Shown here: piece by piece, positions 12,103 to 23,619 of the stretch
Layout of the letters: the number at the start of each line of letters is the position of its first letter
Numbering within the stretch: position 1 is the stretch's first letter
Assembly (NCBI RefSeq): GCF_000143535.2
Contig: NC_037314.1
Location: 434,001 to 498,000, forward strand
Length of the DNA stretch: 64,000 nt
Reading direction: 5' to 3'
Source of the DNA: Botrytis cinerea B05.10
Lineage: Eukaryota; Ascomycota; Leotiomycetes; Helotiales; Sclerotiniaceae
Made by a program: the position numbers and the translations under genes
The notes under the pieces: model-generated
What the model saw: only the letters and a program-made list of their open reading frames with translations
Database searches by the model: none
Told to the model about the DNA's origin: nothing

Positions 12103-13339
12103 TTATCGTATATACTTACCTGTATTTACACCTAAGCGATGAGATATAAAATATACGATTCTGATATCTGGAATCTTGATTGAGAAGATGTATCTATCTC
12201 CTTCATTCTTGTGATTTGAAATGATGATTACTTTAGCTCGCATCTGCAAAGTATCTTTTCATCTACTAGGTATCTATCTCACCCTTTCAATCCCAATTTT
12301 TATCATCATATCCATTTCGAATCTACTCATTCATTCTATTCATCCATCCCCAGCTTCATCTCCAAATACATCCAGGCATAGAAATTTACAATCCCACATT
12401 GTATGTAATACCATGTCATGCCATGCCATGCCATGATTACTCACTCATACATACATAGGATTGAATGTCCTACCCACCTACTCATTTACATCTATCTGTA
12501 CATATCACGAAGAACACTTATACATTCTATGTGCGTGTACATATATATGCACATCCATATACACACACAAATATAAATATAAATATACATCTCACAAAAT
12601 CTCCAAATCAAATCACTTTACAGATCCAATCATAAAGTATTAAATCTCTTTATTAAATAGGTAATCAATCCACTACCGACGAATCCACATCCACCATATA
12701 TAGATACGTATATAAATCCATCGCCATCGCCATTGCAATCTCACCATCTTAACACCTCACCATCCTCCCTCCCTATGCCAGTTAGTTATATCAAAAGCCC
12801 CAATCAAGCATCTAAATAACCCCATCCCATCCTATCCCAGCCTCTCCATCCCAAATTTCGATTCCAAATACCTCTAATTTCCCATTCCCAAGATTATAGA
12901 ACTTACGCAACCAACTAACCATATACGCCACCAAATGCACATCCCATTTCCTACGCTATGCTTTCCTTCCACATTCAATCTTGCAAATTCTCCCCCCATC
13001 TCCCCCGAGACGCCCCGAGCGAAAGAAGACAAAAATGGGCTCAAAACAGGTGTATCCCGCAACTATCCGACGCTAGATAATTTGCAAAGTCCAAAGTCCA
13101 GATTCAAACTCAATTCAAAAATTCAAGAAAATTCAAAAGCAATAATGAAGCGCCAACTATAAATGCTGCATCCATGTGTATCTATCTATAAAATTCCATC
13201 CATTCCTAGGTTGTTTTGTATCCATCCTCGCATTCCCAGAAAACCAAAATCCGAAAGCTGAAATGTGATAAAAGAAGAGAATCGAGATGTGAAAACAAAA
13301 TGAAAAATTCGGCTTCTTGAAAGAATGAATGTACTTGAT
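12103..13339. other. Intergenic region, convergent 3' ends
   Basis: The hydrolase gene ends on the left and the 1146-aa gene ends on the right, both pointing inward, so this is mostly 3' UTR and spacer. It contains a short ATGCC pentamer run near 12411-12434. I see no gene. Confidence 0.55.
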
Positions 13340-16300
13340 TCAATGCATAACACTTTGTCTCCATCGCTCCACCATATCAGCTTGTCCCTGGTTAAGCGGT
13401 TCACCACCAGGTCCTGTGGGCATACCAGTAATGGGGTTTGTGTGGATATTCTGCATTTGCATCTGAATCGGCATCATGTTATTATAGCCGCCCATGGGCA
13501 TGTTGTTCTGATAGCCTGTGTTAGGGTATGCATTTCCATGCTGTGTCATAGAATTATTGAAGTTGTTGTTGTAGTTCGTTGTTGGTTGAGCGAACTGTGG
13601 GTAGCCGCTGTTGTGAAGGTTGTAGTTGGAAGTATTTGGTGGTCGGATTGTATTAGGTTGTCCATGAGATTGAGGGTCATTGTACGTGCCACTGCTAATA
13701 CGGGTGCCACGGGGAGCCATATTTTGTTGAGTGACGAGGTTAGTCATTGTGCTAGCCCTTAGCTGAGTTTGCTTCTCATGCAAGCCAAGGAGACCAGTAG
13801 CTGGTCGGGATGGCTTGGCAAATGATGAATTTCGACTTGCGCCAGCGGCTGGATGAGCCGAGAGGATGTCAGCCATACTATTCATTTTGTTGATTACCAA
13901 AGGTTCCGGGGTCGCTTCAGCATCACCAGCCATGCCGACTTCTTTTTCGCGAGCTTCTTTTTCTGCTTGCAGACGTTTACGTCTTTGACCTAAGGTTTCC
14001 TCTTCCTCGTTGACTGGAGTTGTAGAAACTTCCTTTCCTTTGCCCTTGCCACCCTCAGCATTCAAAATGTCTCCACCGAATTGACTCATCATCTCAGATG
14101 CAAAATCACCGCTGACAGGTCTTGTAGCTGGAAGGCCAGTGGCTGTTCCTCCTTGTTCCTTCAGACGTCGAATACGTTGCGCAAGTGTCTCCCCTTCCTC
14201 TTCGTCCACAACAGGAGTGCCTGTAGGAATGTGCATCATGGTAGTAGCTCGAGGCATTGGCATGGGTTGGCCTGTTAACCGAGCTCTGCGTCTACTAAGA
14301 GGCTCATTGTCTTCTAATTCACGTTTTTCCATCAAACCAAGCGGCCTGCGTGTGTCTTGAACGTGGCCCCGTGTTACATTTAACATGGCCAAGGGAATAT
14401 CTTCATCTTCTTCGGCATCAGGATCCTCATTGTCACCAATTTGCCACGCTAGATTAACCCGCTTTTGTTTTCTGTTTTGCTGTTGCCTTTGTAGAACCGT
14501 GTCCATCTCAAGTAATGTAGACTGCATGCCATTAACACCGATAGGTGGTCGAGTTCGAATTTTCTGTTGCTGCTTGCGCAACTGTAACTCGGCAAGAAGT
14601 GTGGTTGGTGGACCGTGGTAAATCTCATCGTCCCTTTGACCCTCATCCTCTTCACTTTCTACTTCACCTTCCTCGGCTCGTATGAGATCAGTAGCACCAC
14701 TAACCCCACGTGCGTGTCGTAAAGGTGTTGTATCCTTGTTGATAACGTCATCTTCGTCATCTTCAATAGGAGACCTTGTCGCCTTTCTTTCTACCTGAAT
14801 ATTGGACATTGTAGAAGCACGCTTGCCATTATCTCCAAGTAGATTATTGCTACTTGCCCGACGACCCAATAGAAAGTTGAATGAGCTTGTTCGCTTCTTT
14901 GAAATATCTGGCCTTTCCGGTGTCGGTGTCAGTAATTGAGCGCTACTCTTGTTGCGTTGGTGTGTTTTTCCGTACACCTCGTTTCCAAGATGTCCGGCAA
15001 TTGCATGATCAACGAACGCGGTGACAGGAGCATGGGCAGATGCGTCCAAAATACTATCCAGAGTAGCAACAGCCGATTGATCCTTTAATTCCATAGCCTC
15101 AGTCTGCCCCTGTGGAAGCTCAAAAAATACGTTTGCTCTTAAGTGGGCAGGCATATGCGACAGATCCTGTGTATTTCTTCGCCCACCCATACTCATTCTC
15201 TGATGCTGAGGCACGTATTCCAAGTTTTGCGCATCGTCATTTTCGTGTACAGGCTCACCATTTGTCTCCAACACATCAGGTAACCAGACAGCCGATTGCC
15301 GAGCAGCAGCAGGAATATTGCTGAGAACCTGCGATCTTCTCTTATTCCTTGCCATAGAAGATGGATTCTTGGAAAGTTTCTGGGGCAAATTAAGCATCAT
15401 GGGAACTCGTGCTGGGTAGTAAACCATCTGCTGCCCAGTACTTGGATCAGCATATGTTTGTGGCCTAACCATCGACTGCCGATCACCAGATACTACTCTT
15501 CTCTGATCATTGTCCCCTTCCAAAAGCTGTGTGCCAGATGAGTATCTTCTCTGATCATTGTGTAACTCCTCATTCATTTCGGATGTAGCTTTCCTTTGCT
15601 CGTCCATGATAAACTCATGGTCAAATGATGTTCTCAAAGGTGCAGAATGAACTCCATCAAAATCCGCAAACATTCGCTCTGCCTGGTCAAATGTGTTGGT
15701 TGATGTTGAGGTTTGAGGTCGAGATTCATCAGCCTGGCCTGCCATATTCTCCGCCGTATTTTTTATTTCGAGATTGTCAACAGCTGGGCGTGTCAAGGTC
15801 GCAGAACGTTCATCTTGCTCCGCGATTGAAGGCGTTCGATGGTCGACAAGTGAAGGGAAGGACATATTGACAAATGAATCCAACGGTCTTCCTTCCAATT
15901 CTGGTTCTGGTCGATTCCCAAATCTCGAACTCTTCGACGCAGATCTCCCTCGTGTAGTGGTAGAAAAGGAACCCTTCGGAGACATCATGTACCCTGCAGG
16001 CGAGTACCCCCCGGATCTTGCTGCGTTGTTCAATTCGATTATGGAGCCGGGGTTAGAAACTTCTCTTGAGACTTGTGGCATTTCGTTAAGCTGTGACAGA
16101 ATCGATGATCGGCGACTATCAGAACGCTTCTGCTCCATGTGGAGTTCGCGAATCGCATCGTCGATGGAGGAGGTCATACTCAATCGTTCTGCTGTCTTTT
16201 CCAACTTGTCAATATTCCCTACATAAGCTCCTTGCAGCGTTTGTAAATCGGGTGTCGGATGCCGTAACGCAATGCTGTGACCTGATGCTGTGCGAACAAT

Positions 16301-16780
16301 CGGCGCACGTTCTTTTGATAATATTGCACGAGGTGATATAGGAGAAGTCGTATTGTTGGACGACCCTGTAGCTGTATGATTTCGGGGACGGGGCCGTGGA
16401 ATGCTCAGAACTAGGGGTTTCTCCGGTGTAGTTCCCTCTCGCGATGTGACGTTCTTCCTCTCTGGTGAAAGCGCCAGTGAAGGAGGGGATGTTGGCTCTC
16501 GCTCCACCCCGTGCTCTTCGTAATCGTCGTCTTCTACAATATCATAACTCCCACTCGTTTTTGTACTCCTCGAAGTAATCGACTGTACCATTTGGCTGAG
16601 ACTCGGTGGATTTTCTGGAGAATATGCTTGCCCGTGGCTCGTATCGCCATTGTGCGCATCTAAAAATAGATGATTTGATGACAATCGTTGGAATGGAGAA
16701 TTGGAAGAAGTAGAGTTTATTTCATGATCAGCATCATGATCCCCATCAAAATCATTTTGCTGGAGAGCATTATAAGCCAT
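13340..16780 (-). CDS. Large low-complexity, probably disordered protein, 1146 aa, single exon
   Basis: An uninterrupted frame runs 3.6 kb. I place the start at ATG 16780 (MAYNALQQ) because the 56 codons upstream (from 16948) encode a Leu/Cys/Ser-rich stretch unlike the rest and look like 5' UTR. I do not recognise the family. The sequence is rich in Ser, Pro, Arg, Asn and Glu, with an acidic patch in the middle (around EDDEDDVINKD). Two related helices of the form EE(G/E)ETL(A/G)QR(I/R)(R/K)RL occur in the last third, and the C-terminus is rich in Asn, Gln, Met and Gly, ending in MVERWRQSVMH. Basic blocks could act as nuclear localisation signals. No membrane span or enzyme motif is evident in the chosen model. 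The length and lack of introns make a real gene very likely. A scaffold or regulatory role is only a guess. Confidence 0.85.
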   Translation of the reverse strand: MAYNALQQNDFDGDHDADHEINSTSSNSPFQRLSSNHLFLDAHNGDTSHGQAYSPENPPSLSQMVQSITSRSTKTSGSYDIVEDDDYEEHGVEREPTSPPSLALSPERKNVTSREGTTPEKPLVLSIPRPRPRNHTATGSSNNTTSPISPRAILSKERAPIVRTASGHSIALRHPTPDLQTLQGAYVGNIDKLEKTAERLSMTSSIDDAIRELHMEQKRSDSRRSSILSQLNEMPQVSREVSNPGSIIELNNAARSGGYSPAGYMMSPKGSFSTTTRGRSASKSSRFGNRPEPELEGRPLDSFVNMSFPSLVDHRTPSIAEQDERSATLTRPAVDNLEIKNTAENMAGQADESRPQTSTSTNTFDQAERMFADFDGVHSAPLRTSFDHEFIMDEQRKATSEMNEELHNDQRRYSSGTQLLEGDNDQRRVVSGDRQSMVRPQTYADPSTGQQMVYYPARVPMMLNLPQKLSKNPSSMARNKRRSQVLSNIPAAARQSAVWLPDVLETNGEPVHENDDAQNLEYVPQHQRMSMGGRRNTQDLSHMPAHLRANVFFELPQGQTEAMELKDQSAVATLDSILDASAHAPVTAFVDHAIAGHLGNEVYGKTHQRNKSSAQLLTPTPERPDISKKRTSSFNFLLGRRASSNNLLGDNGKRASTMSNIQVERKATRSPIEDDEDDVINKDTTPLRHARGVSGATDLIRAEEGEVESEEDEGQRDDEIYHGPPTTLLAELQLRKQQQKIRTRPPIGVNGMQSTLLEMDTVLQRQQQNRKQKRVNLAWQIGDNEDPDAEEDEDIPLAMLNVTRGHVQDTRRPLGLMEKRELEDNEPLSRRRARLTGQPMPMPRATTMMHIPTGTPVVDEEEGETLAQRIRRLKEQGGTATGLPATRPVSGDFASEMMSQFGGDILNAEGGKGKGKEVSTTPVNEEEETLGQRRKRLQAEKEAREKEVGMAGDAEATPEPLVINKMNSMADILSAHPAAGASRNSSFAKPSRPATGLLGLHEKQTQLRASTMTNLVTQQNMAPRGTRISSGTYNDPQSHGQPNTIRPPNTSNYNLHNSGYPQFAQPTTNYNNNFNNSMTQHGNAYPNTGYQNNMPMGGYNNMMPIQMQMQNIHTNPITGMPTGPGGEPLNQGQADMVERWRQSVMH

Positions 16781-18787
16781 GATGGGCAAAATAATGGGTG
16801 TTTCTCTCGAGGTTGTTGGTAATTGAGGAAGTAGAAGGGCAGATGACAAGCAACTACCAGGTAATAAACAAGCACACGAGCTAGAAACCAAGTAAATAAC
16901 GAAAAGTTCACGGTAGCTTGCAAAAGCAAAAGCCAGGTTCAAATCCACCCGCCGCTACCAGGAATGGCTTTGGAATTGGGGGAGTTTTTATTTGTGCAAA
17001 TCCTGGAAAGGGATACAAAGCTTTGAATCTGTTTATCGCGACTTTCCGTTAATTCGCCCAAATCATTCTAGGTGTGACGACGACTTGGAGGTATAATGAG
17101 AGCAGCAGACGCGTATGGTCTTATTAACGTCTCCGGGGTCTGCGTGTAAGCAAAACGGGAAGGGCAGAAGACTAGATGGTCCAATTCTGAGGAATTCGAC
17201 GACTTCTACGCATTGGTTGCCATAAGCAAGATTGTATCAAAGAATGGAAAGGCTAATCAGTATCCTTGACCGTGTGTGCTTGATTGTGAAAACGGCGACG
17301 AACGGGGCTGGCGGCTCGAGATCGATATATGCTGGTGTATAGACGTCGCGAACACCATTTTCTACAGATCCCCAGAGGTTTATATAACACGATGATTACT
17401 CTACAGTACAGCTTCCCCTGAGAACCGTGATTGACGATCGCAGTGAGTCAAAAGACATCATAGGATTTAATTATCGGCCTTCATACGTGGAAAAGGAGGA
17501 TTTCCAGCACAAACACCAAACGGTCCCTCCAGCCATCAGGGCGGACAAACCTTGAAAGCTTATCCACCGTGCCAAGGAGGTCGACAGGAACGATACATAT
17601 CTATCTGCGGCTGCTATCTATTCCTGGACGCCATCTTTCAGCTACCTTCCAAGAGGATAAGAGCACCCTTGATATCAATGAGACGGGGAAATTGGGTTAC
17701 CGGGTAGGGCAGGTCTCGAGCACAGCGTTGGAAGGAAATTAAGAAACGAAGAAACTAGAGAATGCTAGCGGACCAAAAAGCGTACATACACGACATGTCA
17801 AGAGGCTGATGATAGCTTTGGGGGTAACAGTGATCTTGATCTGATCCTCGAATCCGACGTCAGAACATTTGAGGCTAGAAGGCGTAGGTATGTGTGAATA
17901 TCGGTGTCTTGAACACATGTTCACGTCCAAGACATCGGTTTCGTGCAGACTGCAGTGTCGCTTTACAAGCCACCCGTTCATTCAGATGGGAAAGTGGCAA
18001 CAGCAACCCTTATGTTGCAAGCACGCATTGTCACGTGCACGCAAGCAAGACTCGAATTGATTGAGGCTCTTTGGTGAGGTGATCCTTATTATTCTATATT
18101 CATGATCGTCCGAATGTTTTAGATTTGGCGAGAAAATCATCTTGCCAAGGTTTTGGCGGAAGGGCTCTGTTTACCGTAAAGGGTCATGATTTCTACACTA
18201 GGCTGTGCTATGATTATGTGGTAATATATAGATAGCATCGTCTTATGAGATGGTTTGAGACCTCTTAACGCTGAAGGGTCTGGCAGGAGGGGGGAGCGCC
18301 CATCCCCTCCCCTCAGTGAATGAGGTGGGAGAAAGAGCATACAGAACAAGGATTTGGGTTATGAATAAGACAAGTTCTAAAACAAAGCGTGTGCTAGCAC
18401 CCATCAGAATGTACTCGATTGTATATTATGGGGTCTCTGATGAAGTAATGGAAGTTGGAAGCAAGTCTCAAGCAAGTAGACCATTTCCAAGAAGTATACA
18501 CAATCCAAATGCCCGTACCAGAGCAATATCAGACGAGGAATTCTCGTCGGGCAATGTAAGGATCAGGAACCGAAAGATCTCTAAACCACCATTATGCTGT
18601 TTATTTTGTGATGTACAGACATGGTTCTACGAGTACAAGAAAAATTGTATCAGGATATGTGCAATGCACCTCAATCTCACCACCCGCAGCTTCTCATGCC
18701 ACGGTTGAGAGAGAATGCTACGCCATTTTCGTTCACCCCACAGAGAGTTCCCTCCACGTCTTACGCAACTCCATTATCACTACCCGC
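16781..18787. other. Intergenic region upstream of the 1146-aa gene
   Basis: Two kilobases hold the promoter of the gene at 13340-16780 and the 3' side of the ATP synthase gene. A G-rich/C-rich hairpin-like element lies near 18275-18315 (a GGAGGGGGGAG run followed by CCCCTCCCC). Short open frames on both strands show no recognisable protein character. Confidence 0.5.
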
Positions 18788-19561
18788 TCAGTGATGAGCT
18801 CCAGTATCTCCTCTGTACCCTACCAACTTCATTCTACCAATCATCTCACCAACCGTGAAGAATCCCAAAACCTCAGCAACTATAACACCGCCCGAGATCA
18901 CCTGAGCTTTGCTAACATTTCGGATCTGTTCGAGCAAACCAGTGGGTGTTGCTTTGTTGGAGTTTGCTGCTGAACTGAAAGCAGAGCTTGGGTTTCCGGA
19001 TTGAACACCCTTTACGATCCTTTGGAAGTATGATTGAAATGTTGAGGCTGGTCTGCAAGCCGGAAATCAGCTCAAAATTCCGTAATAAAAAAGACATTGC
19101 ATCGTTGAACTTACGGAGGTGCCATCTTTTGGCCTTGAATAACTAATCTGGAGAGCTCTAATCCAACACGAGCATAGTAGACGGTTGGTGGGATTTGTCC
19201 TATGAGCACAAAATAAGCCATTGTATTGTAAAACCACCTTAGAAGCATCTCTACACACGGATGCCAAATGAAACTTACGTTCAATGAAAGCAATCAATCT
19301 TCCGGTTCTTCCTCCAACTTTCCCTAAGGCATTTCCAAGGTTTTTGGCAGCACCGGAGATAGCAGGTCCTGCGGACGAAGTGACACGAGAAAGACCTTCG
19401 CTAGCTTTCGACTGGAAATCTGATGCTTTCTCTGATGCCTTTGCGGCGGTATCTTTGGCTGCTTCGGTGGCCTTAGTGGAGGTAGATTCAAATCTTCGTG
19501 CTGCCCTTGCAGGAGCCTTCATAGATTGCCGCAGCACGGTGCGGGAGATATGTAATGACAT
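18788..19561 (-). CDS. atp20: ATP synthase subunit g, mitochondrial
   Basis: Subunit g is a small single-helix subunit of the membrane (Fo) sector of mitochondrial F1Fo ATP synthase. In fungi it promotes dimerisation of the complex and so cristae shape. Exons are 19561-19279, 19199-19115 and 19052-18788, with introns of 79 and 62 nt (both donors GTAAGT), giving 210 aa. The first 25 residues are rich in Arg, Ser and Ala without acids, as expected for a mitochondrial presequence. An Ala/Lys-rich helical stretch follows. The family core begins with PPTVYYARVGLELS and QGQKM across exons 2 and 3. The C-terminal hydrophobic helix (around VISGGVIVAEVLGFFTVGEMIG) carries the GxxxG-like spacing known for this subunit. 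All expected parts are present. The next gene, 37 bp beyond the 300-bp spacer on the right, is unrelated in function. Confidence 0.93.
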
Positions 19562-19898
19562 TATGGAATCTATGCGCCGATAAACAGAAAGAAAAGGACT
19601 CTCGCGTTACTCGAGGTGTCGATTATCGAGAAGTGCGTGGTTGTGGAGTGTAATCGCGAGAGAAATGCTTGTCGACTTTTTTGCCGACGCCGGGAAGCTT
19701 AGGAACGTTCCGTGGTGTGGAAATTGCAGATTACTAAGCACAGATCAATTATTATTTTCTACTGGGAGTTTTATGTCTTCAATCGATCTTGAAATTTCAC
19801 ACTCTACTCGACTTGACGGGAGCTTTCTATTATATTCAATTGAAGTTTCTACACTATACTATCGCGACAAATTTCATTAATTGCTATCTTGATCGACC
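19562..19898. other. Short spacer / promoter of the subunit g gene
   Basis: This spacer of 337 bp lies between the end of L-arabinitol dehydrogenase and the start of ATP20, both on the minus strand. It must contain the ATP20 promoter. I see no further feature. Confidence 0.5.
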
Positions 19899-21074
19899 CT
19901 ATTCGTCGTTCTTGATCTGAACTTTTATAGCTCCAGTCTTTGGATTTGCTGCCGTCTCGAAGGCTTTAATCGCATCTTCCAGTGGGAAACGATGGGTTAC
20001 AAGCTTCTTCATATCGATGATACCACTCTCGACCAGTCGAATGGCTCTTGGCCATGTGTTGCAGTATCTATACTGAAACTGTAGGTCTACCTCGCGGGTG
20101 CTCAATCTCATAAATGGTAGTGTCATCTCATCTTTGCCTACACCGACTACGAACACCTTTCCACCAAATTTGACTGCCCAACAAGCTGCAGCTACACTGC
20201 TTTCAACTCCAGTACACTCCATAGCGACTGCTGGCTCAATACCCCCGAAGGATTTCACGATAGATTTAGCTCCCTCTTCCGCGGACAATCTCTCGACTTT
20301 GTGCGTGGTAACCGAAGGAACAAGCTCCTTAGCGAAAGCAAGTCTTCCCTCATCGATATCTGTGATAACAATTGGGCAAGCTCCAGCAGCTCGGGCACAA
20401 AGGAGGGTGATAAGACCGATAGGGCCAGCTCCGCAGATGAGAACTGGATCTCCCAATTTGACATTTGCTCTTTCTAAACCAGCCAATGCGACACTCAAAG
20501 GTTCCAACATTGCTCCGTCTTCGAATGACATGTTTCCAATCTTATAACACCAAGTAGCCGGGTGGTTAACATATCTGCGAAGAAGACCTGGAACTGGTGG
20601 TGTTGACAAAAACAGGACCTTCTCACATCCATTGTATCTACCGGTAAGACATCGCTCGCATTCACCGCAGATAATGTTTGGCTCAACAGCGACTCGGTCA
20701 CCGACTTTCAAACTATCAACCGATGGATGGACTGCGAGTACAACACCAGCTGATTCGTGTCCAAGTATGTGTGTGTCTTCGACAATCATTGGGCCTATAC
20801 ACCCAGCATGCCAAAAGTGTACATCCGACCTGGAATGACTGTTAGAATGATTATGTAGCAAATAATGTATTGAAACTCACCCGCAGATACCGACACTTCT
20901 AATTCCCACTGTGACTTCTCCTGGCTTCAATGAATCGCCCTTCTCGATGCTTTCTAAAGAGGGTTCTGCTTCTGCAACCCACAAGTCGTGTGCTGGGTTG
21001 GTATAAACACCAATGTTAGACTTGGTAGGCTTTGCCATGGTGGTCTCTGTGATCTCTGTTGCTGAAGGGCTCAT
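19899..21074 (-). CDS. lad1: L-arabinitol 4-dehydrogenase (zinc-dependent, NAD+)
   Basis: The enzyme oxidises L-arabinitol to L-xylulose in the fungal L-arabinose catabolic pathway, in the cytosol. Exons are 21074-20881 and 20829-19899 with a 51-nt intron, giving 374 aa, close to the usual length. Catalytic zinc ligands are Cys64, His89 and Glu90 or Glu174. The structural zinc site is Cys119, Cys122, Cys125 and Cys133. The Rossmann motif GAGPIG (198-203) and Asp222/Asp224 after the second strand fit NAD+ rather than NADP+. The closest related families are xylitol and sorbitol dehydrogenases. I favour the arabinitol enzyme because of the long N-terminal extension with [13 protein letters not shown] and the block [17 protein letters not shown], which are typical of it. 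The upstream region is shared with the divergent hydroxyacid dehydrogenase gene. Confidence 0.93.
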
Positions 21075-21929
21075 TGTGGCTACGGTTTTGTCTTTGAGAA
21101 AAGTAAATTCTTGAAGGGCAGAGGAAGTTAAAGTATTTAGAATTCACCTGTGGTAATTACAATAACTGTCAAGTGACCTATGGTTCCAATAGCGTGCAGC
21201 AGAATTATCCGCGACCACCCACCCTTTCCAATGAGATGAGACCATTCTAACAGACGTTCTCCACGAATTATACGTGTTCAAGCCATCAACCCAACTCCCA
21301 ATGCGTACAAAAAGAGGTACATAACGAGATATACTATCATATCCCCGCCAAAAATAGTGGTGGGGCAGGACAAGACATCGGCGGAAGAGAGCCCGACCAA
21401 GAGAAGTGAAAAAAGAGGATTGGATGTTGATGCGCTCCAATCATATATTGCCGACTTCTACACATTCTCCGTTTTGTACGAAGTACCTAGGTTGGATTGA
21501 CCAAAGTAACCCGTGCTGCTGTCCTGGTCGAAGATAGTCTTTTGTGTATGTAAACTTGGTACTCAGCGAACTAGTAATAACCCCGCCGACACTCTCCAGT
21601 TAATCTACGAAGCGGATTCTCGTGGGGTTTGGAAGCAGCGTTCCCCATTCATCATCTCATGTGGATGCTTGGTTCCGACCTCGGATATGCAGTCCTCGTT
21701 TTTTTACTTCCAAGTCCTCTCGGAGACTTAAGGCTTGTTCATGAATCAATCATTGATTGGCAATCTCACACATGTTGTCTCGCCGAGAAGAGTTCTTGGA
21801 TAACTTCATCTAAAGCAACACTATTGCTGGTTCTCTCCCCCCTGCCCATGATATATTGTTTGATCCTTCACATCACCGTCACCCCACATTTTACCCCGCA
21901 TTGCAATATCTACCATCCAATATATCACT
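21075..21929. promoter_or_regulatory. Divergent promoter region with CreA-type sites
   Basis: This 855-bp spacer separates two divergently transcribed oxidoreductase genes. Matches to the fungal carbon-catabolite repressor consensus SYGGRG lie at 21343-21348 (-), 21360-21365 (+), 21581-21586 (-), 21622-21627 (+), 21882-21887 (-) and 21894-21899 (-). About three matches would be expected by chance in this length at even base composition, so the enrichment is modest. Repression of lad1 by glucose is known in other fungi. For this gene it is inference. Confidence 0.4.
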
Positions 21930-23009
21930 ATGCCTCCCATTCCTCGGCCACTCCTGAGGTTGGCTATTCTTGATGATTATCAAGGAATCGCCTCCAAACA
22001 TTTCGAGTCACTCAAGTCGACCTTTGAGATTACCGCGTTTCCAGATACTCTTCTACCCTACAATGACCCTTCAACCCCGGAAGATGTTAAAAATCAGCTG
22101 GTGGAGAGGCTCAAGCCATTCACAATCATCTCATCGATGAGAGAACGGACTCCCTTTCCTGCATCACTCCTAGAAAAACTTCCCAATCTTAAACTCCTCC
22201 TCAATGCAGCAAGCAGGAATAAGGGCATTGATATGGAAGCCGCCAAGAAACTTGGAATTACTGTCACCGGTGCCTCGGGGAAACCAAAAAGAGGACCAGA
22301 TAGCACCACGCAACATGCTGTTGCATTGATTCTAGGAATTGCGAGAAATGTCGCCTGGGATGATAAAACAGTCAAGGAAGGTGGCTGGCAAACAACGTTA
22401 GCAACTGGGCTGAGTGGGAAGACTTTTGGAACTTTGGGACTAGGTAGATTGGGCACGAATGTAGCCAAGATCATGTATTCGGCATTCGGTATGAAGATTA
22501 TAGCATGGAGCTCAAGTTTGACTCAAGAAACCGCGGATCAACAGGCGAGAGACTGTGGTTTTGATACCGAGGATGAGAATGGAGAAAAGGTGTTCAAGGC
22601 TGTGAGTAAGGAAGAATTGTTCTCGACAGCCGACGTGGTCAGTGTGCATTTGGTCTTGAGTGATCGTTCGAGAGGAATAGTAGGTGAAGAGGAACTGGAT
22701 CTGATGAAGAAGAGTGCTTTGTTTGTCAACACGTCGCGAGGACCTCTTGTTCAACAGGAAGCCTTGCTGGATACTTTGCAAAAGGGGAGAATTCGTGGGG
22801 CTGCATTGGATGTCTTTGATCTAGAGCCTTTGCCAGAAGATAGTCAGTGGAGAAGCACAAAATGGGGAGAGAATGGAAGCAGCAAAGTCTTGTTGAGTCC
22901 ACATATGGGTTACGTGGAAGAGGGTACTATGAATGATTGGTATGAAGTACAAGCCGAGAATGTTCAGAGGTGGCATGAGGGAAAAGAGTTGACACATGTA
23001 CTGGCTTAG
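21930..23009 (+). CDS. D-isomer-specific 2-hydroxyacid dehydrogenase
   Basis: A single exon encodes 359 aa. The family reduces 2-keto acids to D-2-hydroxy acids (or the reverse) with NAD(P)H in the cytosol. The nucleotide-binding motif GxGxxG is at Gly170, Gly172 and Gly175 (LGLGRLG). The catalytic triad is complete: Arg270 in NTSRG, Glu299 in FDLEPLP and His325 in LSPHMGY. The length is typical and no targeting signal is visible. The exact substrate (glycerate, glyoxylate, lactate-like or phosphoglycerate) cannot be told from sequence alone. The residue after the second Rossmann strand (AWSSSLTQ) lacks the acidic residue that usually selects NAD, so NADPH use is possible. The gene is divergent from lad1 with 855 bp between the starts. 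Confidence 0.94.
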   Translation: MPPIPRPLLRLAILDDYQGIASKHFESLKSTFEITAFPDTLLPYNDPSTPEDVKNQLVERLKPFTIISSMRERTPFPASLLEKLPNLKLLLNAASRNKGIDMEAAKKLGITVTGASGKPKRGPDSTTQHAVALILGIARNVAWDDKTVKEGGWQTTLATGLSGKTFGTLGLGRLGTNVAKIMYSAFGMKIIAWSSSLTQETADQQARDCGFDTEDENGEKVFKAVSKEELFSTADVVSVHLVLSDRSRGIVGEEELDLMKKSALFVNTSRGPLVQQEALLDTLQKGRIRGAALDVFDLEPLPEDSQWRSTKWGENGSSKVLLSPHMGYVEEGTMNDWYEVQAENVQRWHEGKELTHVLA

Positions 23010-23619
23010 ATGAAAGGTAGTCTCACCCTGTAGTAATGAATCTTCCTGTAATCGATAGTGCGATATAGTGGTGAATGGATGAGAATAAGAGGAACCAGAA
23101 TATTTTATGCAAATGCCGCTCCTCGCCGTCGTTATTTTGCCCTATTTGTATAGGTGTCTGTCTAGTAATCTAGCTCTAGTAAAACTTAGACATAATTACT
23201 TTTTCATCCGCTTATAGTTTCCTCAGGTGTCTGTCATATTGATATGTGAATCTTTCTCAATGTTTTTAGAGCTAGCTGGAAGCATTTTTAACCAGTTTCT
23301 AACAGTGGAATCCAAGAAAGAGCAGCTGACAATCTCAAGCTGCTGGCATCATTTATCGTTGAAAATTCACTCATGTCTACTACTTTGCACTCTAGCGGCC
23401 AAAATCGGAATATCTTCTTAGTTCACGCGCAACATAAGCCGCAGCAGTTTCATGTTTTATGTAACCACTTCATAACGGTACTGTCTTCCACCTGATAATT
23501 TGACAACGAGGTCGAAGAAATTTACAAGCTTTTGGTTCAATAATTTGCTGCGGCCACTGCACATTCTCTACTTCTATCATCTGGCTATTCAAGGAATAAA
23601 AAGCTGCTCCTGAACGAAA
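23010..23619. other. Intergenic spacer
   Basis: This stretch of 610 bp lies between two genes on the plus strand. It should contain the 3' UTR of the dehydrogenase and the promoter of the next gene. No other feature is visible. Confidence 0.5.

Noticed and set aside
16781..16948. Upstream extension of the 1146-aa protein as a signal peptide
   Set aside because: The 56 extra residues are hydrophobic but unlike the rest, and the protein body looks intracellular. I read this as 5' UTR.
16921..16960. GGTTCAAATCC followed by CCGCTACCA looked like the 3' part of a tRNA
   Set aside because: There is no matching acceptor 5' strand, D-arm or anticodon arm upstream at the right distance.
18361..18708. 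115-codon frame on the plus strand
   Set aside because: It lies opposite the 3' end of ATP20, has no recognisable features and is of a length expected by chance.
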